Assembly (NCBI GenBank): GCA_029964075.1
Contig: CM057147.1
Location: forward strand, 28,107,513 to 28,171,512
Length of the DNA stretch: 64,000 bases
From: Patiria pectinifera
Lineage: Eukaryota; Echinodermata; Asteroidea; Valvatida; Asterinidae
Reading direction: 5' to 3'
Shown here in pieces: positions 11,501-19,500 of the stretch. Under the pieces are notes generated by a model that was not told the DNA's origin, ran no database searches, and saw nothing but the letters and a program-made list of their open reading frames with translations. Position 1 is the stretch's first letter, and each line of letters starts with the position of its first letter. A program made the position numbers and the translations under genes.

Positions 11501-12929
11501 TGAACTGGAAATTATAAGATATGGAGCTATGAAGTCTTGAGTGCGACTGTAAATCTCAAATCAAAGGCCAAATAAATAAACTTCTTGTCCGGGCTTTTTA
11601 AAATAAGAAAGGGAGGAGGCGGCCCTTTCCTCTCCCAAGCATGCCAAGATGGTGGATGGATTCCTCCATTTTCTTGACTCTTTTGTCGATACTTTTGTGT
11701 CCAAAGGATCACCGTCACCTTGAACTCGCACACATACACAGCTACAATTTCACTTGAATTTAACAAATGAAAAACACAAAAATATATTGCTAATGTGTGA
11801 TTAATAAAAAAAATATAAACAATTTTTTAAAAAAGGAGGCGGGCAAGAAAAAGGAAGTGAGTTTGGACGAAAAAGTGGTTTTTTCTACTACAAGTCAAGG
11901 TATTATGCGGGGGTTTTAATAGTCCCATAAATGTGACTGAAATACTGGACTACCTCCGTATATCAGTCACAGAGCCACGTACGGCCTGTGCGCGGAGCGT
12001 CCCGTTGCTAGGGGAGCCGAAAATTAACCCTAACCGCCCTGAATCCTCCAAAATCCTTTTTGCAAATTGGAGGAATTTGCAGGATTGAGGTTACATGGCA
12101 AAAGTGGGTTGCAGATTTCGGAGTACGCACTGTGTCAAGGTCTTGGGCCGGACCTTGTGTTGTTTATGCTCAGCCGTGCATAAATTTAGTCCTTGATTAT
12201 ACTTGACATCCTCCACACTGCTCCAGGATGTCACTGCCTCTGCCTCAGCCTATTGACAGTCATAGCCGGAGGATTTTGCAGGATTCAGGCAGTGGTCACC
12301 CCTCCATGGACCATATTCAAGAAATAGCGGAGAATTTGCAGGATTGAGGCTATACGCTATTTTTCCATGAGGCCAATTGGAGGATTTTGCAGGATTGAGG
12401 CTACATCCTAGCAAAAAGGCCTAGGGAGTTAGGGTTAATAGATCGAAATTATCAGCAGAATATTAGTCTTTTCACAGTTACTTTGATTGGTCATGTTGGT
12501 TGGACGTCGTCTTTGATCTTACTTGTTTTTATGATCTCCTGATGAGAAATTAAATCGTCAAGTTTGTTGGGTCTGTATTTCTCAACCCTAGAGAGGGAAA
12601 GACAAAAGAAATTGGAAAATTATTACTGAAATCAAATGCTAGAAATTTGTTTTTAATAACTTAAATACATGTAATAACAACAGAGGGCGCCAATCATAAC
12701 ACCATAGACCACTATCGGGCAAACGATAATACCAACTCATGGACGGTCATGACGGTGAACTTCTTTATGCAATTTCGTGGTCAAGAAAATCAAGATCTAT
12801 TTATGCCTTTGATTGCCACAAACAATAATATCTGAAATTGAAGTACGGTATCATTAAATATGAAGAAAGAGCGATTTGCGAGACTTACCAAGGGAGATTA
12901 GCGGCTCTTTTGGGCCCAGTATCTGCCAT
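2452..12929 (-). CDS. rfc5: Replication factor C subunit 5 (clamp loader small subunit), complete gene
   Basis: RFC5 is one of the four small AAA+ subunits of the RFC complex, which uses ATP to open PCNA and load it at primer-template junctions in the nucleus. Ten exons join in the order 12929-12889, 12587-12523, 11504-11368, 10268-10115, 9496-9337, 8364-8283, 6996-6867, 4507-4430, 3011-2957 and 2548-2452. They give 999 nt, or 332 aa; human RFC5 is 340 aa. Visible motifs are NLPWVEKYRP near the N-terminus (RFC box II), Walker A GPPGTGKT at 52-59, Walker B LDEAD at 116-120, sensor-1 region ICNYLSKI at 146-153 and the SRC arginine-finger motif at 159-161. A C-terminal collar helix ends in MVMAEA. 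Every junction is GT-AG and keeps phase. The gene is divergent from KSR and shares its promoter. The orthology call rests on near-continuous similarity to RFC5 rather than RFC2/3/4. Confidence 0.97.
2957..3011 (-). CDS. rfc5: RFC5 exon 9
   Basis: A 55-nt exon encoding (I)[17 protein letters not shown], part of the C-terminal collar domain. Acceptor ttacag, donor gtaagt. Phase fits both neighbours. Confidence 0.95.
3495..4106. mobile_element. MITE with GTTCCCTAACGTGGCGC-type ends
   Basis: Left end GTACCCTAACGTGGCGC, repeated at once as CCCCTAACGTGGCGCACTT. Right end AAGTGCGCCACGTAGGGAACAC, with a further internal inverted copy AAGTGCGCCACGTTAGGGAACAC at about 3866. Multiple inverted terminal-like motifs around an AT-rich core with no ORF indicate a non-autonomous DNA transposon. 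It lies in RFC5 intron 8. Confidence 0.65.
4430..4507 (-). CDS. rfc5: RFC5 exon 8
   Basis: A 78-nt exon encoding (N)[19 protein letters not shown] and HTYVHR, the collar segment matching [19 protein letters not shown] in human RFC5. Acceptor gatcag, donor gtaagt. Confidence 0.95.
4720..5100. repeat. Two tandem-like copies of the GCCCGCTTAAGGGCCCC repeat
   Basis: Both copies carry a 'cggcgtggg...cccgcttaagggcccc...gaaaattttt...ttagaagctttctggtgcattttaga' layout (about 4738-4800 and 5015-5095). A third copy closes the window at 63866-63945, and a reversed scrap lies at 63350-63380. This is a dispersed family of unknown class. Confidence 0.6.
5413..5580 (+). other. CpG-rich open segment with C2H2-like spacing
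   Basis: From ATG 5413 the frame reads [19 protein letters not shown] and continues through CTVC...H-X5-H to a CACAG|GTTCG splice-donor-like end at 5580. It is far more GC/CpG-rich than its surroundings. The C-X2-C-X14-H-X5-H spacing is looser than a classical zinc finger. It sits inside the 4644-6204 element and may be a captured or degraded exon. No family is recognised. Confidence 0.2.
6205..6866. other. RFC5 intron 7 remainder
   Basis: AT-rich intron sequence with A-runs near 6609. Nothing coding or structured was found. Confidence 0.5.
6867..6996 (-). CDS. rfc5: RFC5 exon 7
   Basis: Encodes [20 protein letters not shown] through [13 protein letters not shown], matching human STNMAFGKVTEETVYTCTGH. 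It is the linker from the AAA+ lid to the collar. Acceptor ttgcag. The donor gtatcc is a weaker GT site, but the phase requires it. Confidence 0.95.
6997..7828. other. RFC5 intron 6, first part
   Basis: Non-coding. It holds three spaced copies of an AGTGTCAGTTCGTGAAA-type motif at about 7666-7765 and a short AT-rich remainder. No gene signal. Confidence 0.5.
7829..8190 (+). repeat. tRNA-derived SINE (family S1), copy 2
   Basis: Same head and body as 538-819, with B-box GATTCGAATCC at 7882-7892, an extra internal duplication of a GGATCCTGGCC-type stretch, an extra CGGCAGCCATAGGCACCCTT block and a longer (ATT)n tail at 8168-8190. Inserted antisense to RFC5 in its intron 6. Confidence 0.85.
8283..8364 (-). 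CDS. rfc5: RFC5 exon 6
   Basis: Encodes [20 protein letters not shown] and RSINILQ, the AAA+ lid containing the sensor-2 GDMRR motif. Acceptor gtctgcag, donor gtcagt. An F1 MITE ends only 13 bp upstream of this acceptor. Confidence 0.95.
8378..8857 (-). mobile_element. MITE family F1, minus orientation
   Basis: The reverse complement reads TTAA-AGGTAATATTCAACATTTGC at its 5' end (right edge 8857, TTAA 8858-8861). It ends with CAAATGAAAATGTTGTGTGTTACCT-TGAA on the left (TTCA 8374-8377). Internal blocks such as the ACAGGATGC and GGTTCTCTGACCCC stretches match the other copies. It fills most of RFC5 intron 5 and abuts its 3' splice site. Confidence 0.8.
9337..9496 (-). CDS. rfc5: RFC5 exon 5
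   Basis: Encodes [20 protein letters not shown] through [18 protein letters not shown] and NEEG. This is sensor 1 plus the SRC motif whose arginine (R160) acts in trans on the neighbouring subunit's ATP. Nearly identical to the human segment. Confidence 0.97.
9605..9790 (+). pseudogene. LINE ORF2 C-terminal fragment
   Basis: One frame reads [20 protein letters not shown], then C-X7[19 protein letters not shown] and on to a TGA at 9788. The LRT-S and C...C-ETVDHI-x3-C-PLHRPP-G-G layout is the zinc-knuckle-like end of non-LTR retrotransposon ORF2 proteins (Jockey/RTE/CR1-like). No reverse transcriptase lies upstream, so this is a dead 5'-truncated relic antisense in RFC5 intron 4. Confidence 0.7.
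10115..10268 (-). CDS. rfc5: RFC5 exon 4
   Basis: Encodes [20 protein letters not shown] and on to [20 protein letters not shown], the Walker B exon. Acceptor tgacag, donor gtgagt. Residues 82-132. Confidence 0.97.
10269..11367. other. RFC5 intron 3
   Basis: Non-coding. It contains G-rich and T-rich scraps (ggaggtggcc at 11041, gggggcggcc at 11281) of a repeat also seen at 11600-11850 and 26330-26880. No exon was found. Confidence 0.5.
11368..11504 (-). CDS. rfc5: RFC5 exon 3 (Walker A)
   Basis: Encodes [20 protein letters not shown] then [20 protein letters not shown] and SMVLE. Contains the ATP-binding P-loop GPPGTGKT. Acceptor tttccag, donor gtaggt. Confidence 0.97.
11600..11860. repeat. 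Dispersed 'GGAGGCGG' repeat
   Basis: Shares a TTCCATTTTCTTGACTCTTT block and a following 'aaaggatcaccgtcac...catacacagcta' layout with 26370-26500. Class unknown. It lies in RFC5 intron 2. Confidence 0.5.
12028..12434. mobile_element. TTAA-flanked MITE family F3, copy 1
   Basis: TTAA (12024-12027), CCCTAAC ... GTTAGGG, TTAA (12435-12438). The 407-bp body repeatedly uses TTTGCAGGATTGAGGC-type words. TTAA target duplication and CCCT...AGGG ends fit piggyBac-type chemistry. The copy at 51294-51697 is the same element inverted. It lies in RFC5 intron 2. Confidence 0.75.
12523..12587 (-). CDS. rfc5: RFC5 exon 2
   Basis: A 65-nt exon encoding [21 protein letters not shown], the conserved RFC box II. 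Acceptor ctctctag, donor gtaaga. Confidence 0.96.
12889..12929 (-). CDS. rfc5: RFC5 exon 1 (start)
   Basis: ATG at 12929-12927 begins [14 protein letters not shown]. The preceding minus-strand bases AAAATCGCA give an A at -1 but a C at -3, so the context is moderate. The Trp codon is split TG|G by a gtaagt donor. Confidence 0.93.
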
Positions 12930-12942
12930 TGCGATTTTCTTG

Positions 12943-12953
12943 TTTGGCGCGAA
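12943..12953 (+). promoter_or_regulatory. E2F-type site
   Basis: TTTGGCGCGAA fits the E2F consensus TTTSSCGC exactly and starts 14 bp upstream of the RFC5 ATG. E2F control of replication genes such as RFC subunits is well established. Use of this copy is inferred. Confidence 0.6.
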
Positions 12954-12974
12954 TAGATTCACAAGGTGCTGCCG

Positions 12975-12990
12975 ACACTGACGTCAGTGT
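12975..12990. promoter_or_regulatory. CRE in a 16-bp perfect palindrome
   Basis: ACACTGACGTCAGTGT contains the full CREB/ATF site TGACGTCA (12979-12986), about 50 bp from the RFC5 start. Being symmetrical, it could serve both genes. Confidence 0.6.
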
Positions 12991-12991
12991 T

Positions 12992-12999
12992 TCACGTGA
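12992..12999. promoter_or_regulatory. E-box TCACGTGA
   Basis: A palindromic CACGTG core in the flanking context favoured by USF/MITF/TFE-type bHLH-ZIP factors, 2 bp after the CRE palindrome. Confidence 0.5.
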
Positions 13000-13301
13000 T
13001 TGATGATAAGGTGCGTGCACTTTGAAGTGCCTGCAGATTCGTCTATTTTACAATGGGGAGTTAAAATAAATTAAATGGCAATGTAAAACCAGACACTCAT
13101 AAAGTGTTTGATCTAGAGCCATTGATATGTTTTGAAACTGAACGTTTTATTTTAACATGTAAATAAATGTGGTAAGTCGTACACTTAACCAAAAACGGTG
13201 TAAATAGTCGGCCTCGATTATGCTGTTATGTGCGTCCCTCAAAGTGAGTCATTGCCAAACTACACCGACTTTAAAGTGGTACCGCCTTCACCGTACAGAA
13301 A

Positions 13302-13331
13302 ATGTCTGCGAGTGTTGTCAGCAGCAGCTAG
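13302..13331 (+). other. Upstream ORF 1 in KSR leader
   Basis: ATG followed by eight codons (SASVVSSS) and TAG, ending about 108 bp before the KSR start. It can only act if transcription starts upstream of 13302, which is not known. Confidence 0.35.
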
Positions 13332-13347
13332 TTGCGACATTCAGAAA

Positions 13348-13404
13348 ATGTCCCATCATTTTCGTAGTTTTTCCTCGGATCTGAAGGTGTTTCCAATGAG
13401 CTGA
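13348..13404 (+). other. Upstream ORF 2 in KSR leader
   Basis: An 18-codon ATG-to-TGA frame ending 34 bp before the KSR start codon. Two short uORFs in series would dampen KSR translation if both are in the mRNA. Confidence 0.35.
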
Positions 13405-13438
13405 ATTCTCCCTCGAAAAGATCGTGTCGCTACCAGTC

Positions 13439-13585
13439 ATGGCGGATGAACCTCTGGTCGTGTCCAAGGCCCTGGATAACTTGCGGGCCATCCAGTCCGT
13501 GATCGACGGGCGAATCACCAGCTTGGACGGCCTGCGGAAGCTTGGAAGCAGCGACTACACGCAACAGGAAATCAAAACTGTTGAG
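13439..13585 (+). CDS. ksr: KSR exon 1
   Basis: Residues 1-49, [20 protein letters not shown] to TQQEIKTVE. Start of the coiled-coil part of the KSR-specific CC-SAM domain, which binds membrane and BRAF. Donor gtaaca, phase 0. Confidence 0.95.
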
Positions 13586-16500
13586 GTAACACGGCATTTT
13601 GTTGTTGTTTTGACGTGATCTTTTGTTGTTCAGTTCTTGTTGACATGTTTGGAAGGCCTGCCTGCCTGGCTTGAAACATAGAGCAAGGTGCTAGCTGGGT
13701 AGTGGCGACAACCCATTTCTAAATTTGATTAATTTTGACCTGGTTGAAATCAACATCTGCCTGTTGTGACAAAACATGCAAAAACAGGCAGAGACAAAAC
13801 ATGCAAAACGTGCAAATGCCATGCAAAATGTATTTTCTTTGATAAAATGAAGTCAAGATTTGTCTTTGCAAATTGATACCAAATAATCAGCGATCAGTGA
13901 TCATCAGTGCTAAATATATGCATGCTCATGTCTTTTAAGTTTCATTAGTGTTTTTACAGTAAAGTGTAGTGAAGGAAATTTTTTTACTATAGTTCCGGTC
14001 AAAAATAACTTCTGTAAATGACTGTCAACGTCAACAATGACTGATTACAACATGACTTTCACATGACTTTTGCAGCCTCAAGCAGTCAATTTTTTGTATT
14101 TGCTCTAGGTTTTTATAATGCTGGTCAGTACGTTGGAAGAAAATGTGACTTGGAGGTGTTTGTGTAGTTGTGGGCCCCTCTTTAGTTTCGATCAAATTAG
14201 AGTCAAGGGTGTTTTTTTATCATTAAAAAATAACCTTTTCATCCTAAAGCAGATTTCTCGACTCTAATGACACCTTTTTGTAATTTTAAACTGTTTCTTA
14301 GGGTAGAAATTACGCGGTTTACAGTTGGTGACGTCCGATTCAGTGTGCCTTCTGCGTTCACGATGTACATCACGGTGATAGCCATCTTTATGTTCGGGTT
14401 TAGTTTTGTTGCTGTCATCGTCATTTTTTTACCCCAAACTTTCCCTCAAAAATTCAAAACCAGAACTGGGCCCGTAATTACATGATCGCCGACTTTCTGA
14501 CCTTTTTTAGCAGTAAGACATGTTAGAGACAAGTGAGTCACAGCAGTCCTTTCGTTCTCCTACATGGGAACGGGGTCCTAAGCTACAATTTACCTTGTTT
14601 TCTGTGTGCAAAACCTCCAAATCAGAACTTTCTTTTGTCAGAGCAGGATCCTTAACAATTAAGTGGAGTGGTCTACTGCTTTCAAAAATGGTTACGATGC
14701 TGTATACGTCCTAGCCTACTATGAATGAGTGTCATTATGCCAGTGTTGGACTTGGAGATTTTACCTTCTTATCCGAACACTGGATTGAGTGATAAATATT
14801 AACACTGCATTGGTGAGGTACCGAAATTGGCTCCCAATTTCATTTGAACACACAAGGCACTTCTCATGCTGCTGCATGTATGCATCAAGGTGGTTACGTA
14901 AACTAGTACATACTAATAATATCATTGATGAAAATAGACCAAATAATTGTTGGAAAACAACCTACTGATGAAAAAAAATTAAGGACATGAAACAGTAATT
15001 GATTGTGAAGTTATCAACAAAGTGTATTTAAATAAAATGCAGACAGGGGTTATAATACTAAGTAAAGTGGGAAATTAATGAACAAAATACTATGAACGAT
15101 TGTTCACCCCTCCCCCCCCCCCAAAAAAAATGCAATGTTCAAACCTGTGTATCAACTGGAAAAGGAATACAAATCTGTTGAGTCTACACATTATTAATGT
15201 ATACAAATTATTTACTTACACCTTACAAAACAACTCACTTGATAAAAATGTGTATGATTCTCGATGTAGGCAGGCAGGGATGATAAACCAATAATTTGCT
15301 TAAAATATGGGGGTCCCACTTATTGGTTTCGGAAGTATAATTGTCCTCAGCAATGATGGATCTACGAGGAGGGGCTTAGGTGGGCGAAACCAATCCCCCT
15401 GCCTCCAAACCTTGGGCAGAAATATGTTAGCTCCCCCCCCCCCCCCCCAGCCATATCTGGATTGGCCGGTGCTCAACTTAACTGATCTGAAACCCCATAA
15501 ACTGTTAATAATTCATCATGTCTGTTTGTTTTTGTAACCACTTGCATTTATGCATTTGTAAAAGGATGTACATGAGCGCACATCACATAAAGCCAGTCAA
15601 TTGATCTACATCTAATCTATACGTGCATCATTACATTGTTTTACATACAAATAGGCATTTCTTATTCAAAGTATCATTTTTATTACGAAAAACTATTGCA
15701 AGCAGACGAGAATGCCTAAAAAAGACATAGTTTGTGTAAATTTGCACATTTCTGTACACAGACTGCATTTCGCATTTTTATTGTAAATTAGCAAAACTGA
15801 TTAATTTGATTTACAAACTGTACTAGTACATGGTATACACATGTGTTTAAACATACATCAGTGAGGTGGTGTAATTTTCTGTAAAATGTACTACAGGTCC
15901 CATAGAACATAAAATCAAGCTGTTCTTGTACATGTATGTAAATCAGCACACATCTTCTTTTTTTCTTTCCCCGAGGGGAAAAAATTCATAAAATGTGACG
16001 TGCCCCTGTTTCTGAATTGATAACACTAGTGTCGGACGGAATCTGATCAAGCGGGTTGTTACGATTATTTGCTGTGCGGGGTTAGTGGGTGACACATGCT
16101 GACTAACATGACTAACGATTCCAAGGAATTACAGCAGAGCGTAAATATATACTGCAGCAGAATACACTGTATCAAGAAACCTTATCTCTCCTCTTGTCAA
16201 CTTAAAATATTTCTATCTTGTATTATAATTTAATTGCTTTGATCTTTCCAATTTTTTTTAGGTGGGTGCGGAGAAGAGTACATGTAGTCAGTACATAGTC
16301 ATTTTAAATATGTGATATTTACTGTTGATCTTTTGTATTTTGTTTTGTATTGATACAAATATAATCCGAAAAATGTGTGAACAGGATAAAATCTCTCTAA
16401 AAATAAGATTCCCTGATAAATTCACGACCAGCTTGCTCTCTAGATTTTTTAATTTGATTTTAAGAAAGAAAAATCTGCAATTTAGGTAAACTGTTGAGTG

Positions 16501-19500
16501 ACTGTGGCTGAAATTGGTGTTATTATGACCAGACTTGTCTTATCCCCGAAGAAAAAACCTTGTAAAAAGATCAAATTGTAAAAAAAAAAATAGGTGCGAA
16601 AAATGTGTGCCAGTACATGTAGATAGGCATTTTGAAGACACTTTTACGAATTCTATTTCATCATGACTATTGTCCGACCGCTTTCCTCGTGTTTAGAATA
16701 ATCCCCTATTGTTCTGGAATTTACATTCCCTGGCCGGATTCCTGCATACCCTGTACATGCACAGTACGTGATGCCGCGTGACCTAATCTATGTGTACACT
16801 GCACTCAGTGACCTTGTCTTTTTTGTGTGTGCACAAAAGGCATTCCAATTATTAGACTTGCCCTTTATCTGTGACTTTCTTGTCCCAGATCAGTGATTGC
16901 TAGATTCATGACCGGGTCATGTCGGCCACAAAAGAACAGAATTCCGCTTAACACCATTCTCATCTTGCGGCTTTCTATGAACGTGGTTCATATGAAAGGG
17001 ATTTCAGTTTAGCGGGTTCAACGAAATGGGCTGAGGGGACTGGCAGGCAAGTCTAATTACTCCCAGGTTTCAAGGAAATGGAGTACATGACTCACGCACT
17101 GACTGTGCACGCAGGGCATTGACAGAGGGCAAAGACAGTTTAAATCGGGTGATGAATGCTTATAAAGGGGTTGACTGTCTCGTTGACCACAGCATCAGCG
17201 ATATGCACGATTCATTCTTTGTCAGGTTATTGACACAATGTTTCAGAGAAGGAACCGAAATAGACCCTTCAATCCTTGATCACATTTACATGTACATGAA
17301 TTTACAGATCCTTGTATTCTGTAATCTTCACGAGGCACCTTTTTTTTTTTGATTTGCAGTCTCTGGTGAACTGGAATCGAAATGAACTCCAGATTTTTGT
17401 TGTTGGCGTGGTCCTGTTGACCTACTTCCTTGTATCCGCACCATTATTTCACATGAGAAAATATTTTCACTAGACCCTGGTAACGGTTGTTACAGAGCAT
17501 TTTCTGTTTGTTTGCGTAACTAAATCCTGTTAGACTGGCTTCATGCTGAACTGAGACTTTTTTTTCCTGTCAAAGTTTTTTTCTTTCCCTTTTCTTTTAA
17601 ATTTCCCCCCAAAAAACTTACCCTATCAATTGCCCCCAGCAGATAATGTTAACAGGGCCTTGCTATTTTTTTCTAATTCTTTCCATATTTATCATGGTAA
17701 GGGTACCCGGTACCTTAAAATAACTACCAGTGATGTCCTCAATTTCAAGTAATTATCTTTCCAGACATGGAGCTTAGTCACTGCGCCATTTGGGACATTT
17801 CGGTGACCTAATATGACAAGAGTTTTTTATTTAAAGGACCTGATGTCAGTGGTCACTTGGAAATTTTTAGCAGTAAGCTGAGCGTGAATCACACGAAAGT
17901 GATCCATGTAACTATCTTGAGTCCAGAAAGAAAAGAAGAAAAAAATCAAAAGAATGAGAATCACCTGCTTCAACGTCCCTGGGGATAACCAAGGTTGTCT
18001 ATTATTATTTCATTTTTTTTTGGTTCAAAAAATGGTTAAAAAACCACAGGCTACTGGCACCTGGCCTAGTTGATGATAACCCGAACAGATAAAACCATCA
18101 GCTGATGGTTATATTCCAACAACCAAAATGAGTCATTGCCTGAAGACTAGTGAAGTCCAAGTTTCTTCCAGAGCCGATGCTGATGTGTATTTTCCATGTA
18201 CATGTTTTTGAAATTGCAGACAACTTGCAGACAACTTCCTTCATTATGTGATGCAGGCTGTGCACAAGTTTTAGGTCATTCTGAGCACATTCTGAGCACG
18301 CTTTCACTGTTCACTTCTTCAATGGTGAAAATATTGTGCTAGCTGTTATTCAGATTTTTCGTTAGGCCAGGTACATTGAACAATAGCTAGCACAATGCTT
18401 TGGCCATTGAAGGGGGCCTCATTTTAGACAAAACTGCAGCCGATTTCACAAAACTCTACGCAATGGCATAACTCTCCTTGCAATTTACTACGTAAGTTGC
18501 GCAACATTTCACGCTGTGCAATATTTCTCACTGCGCAACATTTCAGTTGTGACACATTTCACGAAACTTTCATAGTGTGTACATGTAATGTATGTATACA
18601 TGTAGGTCAGCATCTTGCGCAACAAATTATGGCGTTGCGTGCGCAGTCATTTTAGGTGGCGAAAAATATGGTGTAGCAACTGAAAATTAACTATTTTACT
18701 ACTAAATCGTGATCGTCATGGAGCCTGTAATTGCACAACGTATCAAGTTTGATACGAGACACTCACAGCTTTGTGTACATGGATTGCTATTTTATTCATG
18801 ACAGAATTTTTAGAGTTGCCGCACAGTTAGAAAGAAATTCGGACAAAACTATTTTCAAAATGGCAGGCGGAGGTGATTCAACGACTGTTTCATGACCAAC
18901 CAAACAACATTATACACAAACAGCAGTCGAAAATGCTGTCATTATCCTTGTGACCTCGTCCAAAACATTTAAATTGTTTGAAACTTTGCACAACAACGCC
19001 AATTTTTGTGAAATCGATCGTCAGTTTATTGCGCAGAGCTGCGTAACTAAATTTGTTTGCATACGTCCTACGCTTGGGGTAAGATGCGTACTGTTTTGCG
19101 AAATCGGCTGATGGAAATTGTTGAAGTTTTTCCCTACTAATCAAAGTAAAAAACTATTACATTTTTTTGAAATACTGATATGCATGCTGAAAATCCTTTT
19201 GGGAGCAAAACACAAATAACGTATTATAAGATGGAATTTTTGCGCTGGGGGTGATAAATAACGTAAATTTTACGTATATCATGTGAATGTACATTTACAG
19301 AGAACAGAACCATTGTTATGGCACAGTATACGTGTAATTAGGCATACATGTAGCGTACGTGTACATGTACACGTGTGTAAATGTTTTTATTCATCCTTTG
19401 GCATTATATTAGAACCTCCGACATTATTGGATTATAATTGCCCAGTGCCATAACAAATCGAGCCTGGATTTCGTCTTGCACCCACAACTGCAGTGACACT

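Larger units (their letters stand above)
12930..13438. promoter_or_regulatory. Divergent RFC5-KSR promoter region
   Basis: The two start codons are 509 bp apart on opposite strands. The region holds an E2F-type site, a CRE palindrome and an E-box, all within 70 bp of the RFC5 start, plus a KSR leader with two small upstream ORFs. No TATA box is convincing for either gene. The arrangement implies a bidirectional promoter but does not prove co-regulation. Confidence 0.7.

Noticed and set aside
12024-12438. TTAACCCTAAC / GTTAGGGTTAA as telomeric repeats
   Set aside because: Only single units occur at each end of short elements, in inverted order. They are terminal repeats next to TTAA, not (TTAGGG)n arrays.
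13424-13438. KSR start five codons earlier at a GTG
   Set aside because: The next codons reach ATG 13439 in frame. A non-AUG start has no support and an in-frame TGA lies just upstream at 13397.
17119-17352. Possible extra KSR exon in intron 1
   Set aside because: It reads as a plausible peptide but has no match to KSR. Exons 1 and 2 already join in phase and align continuously with the CC-SAM region.
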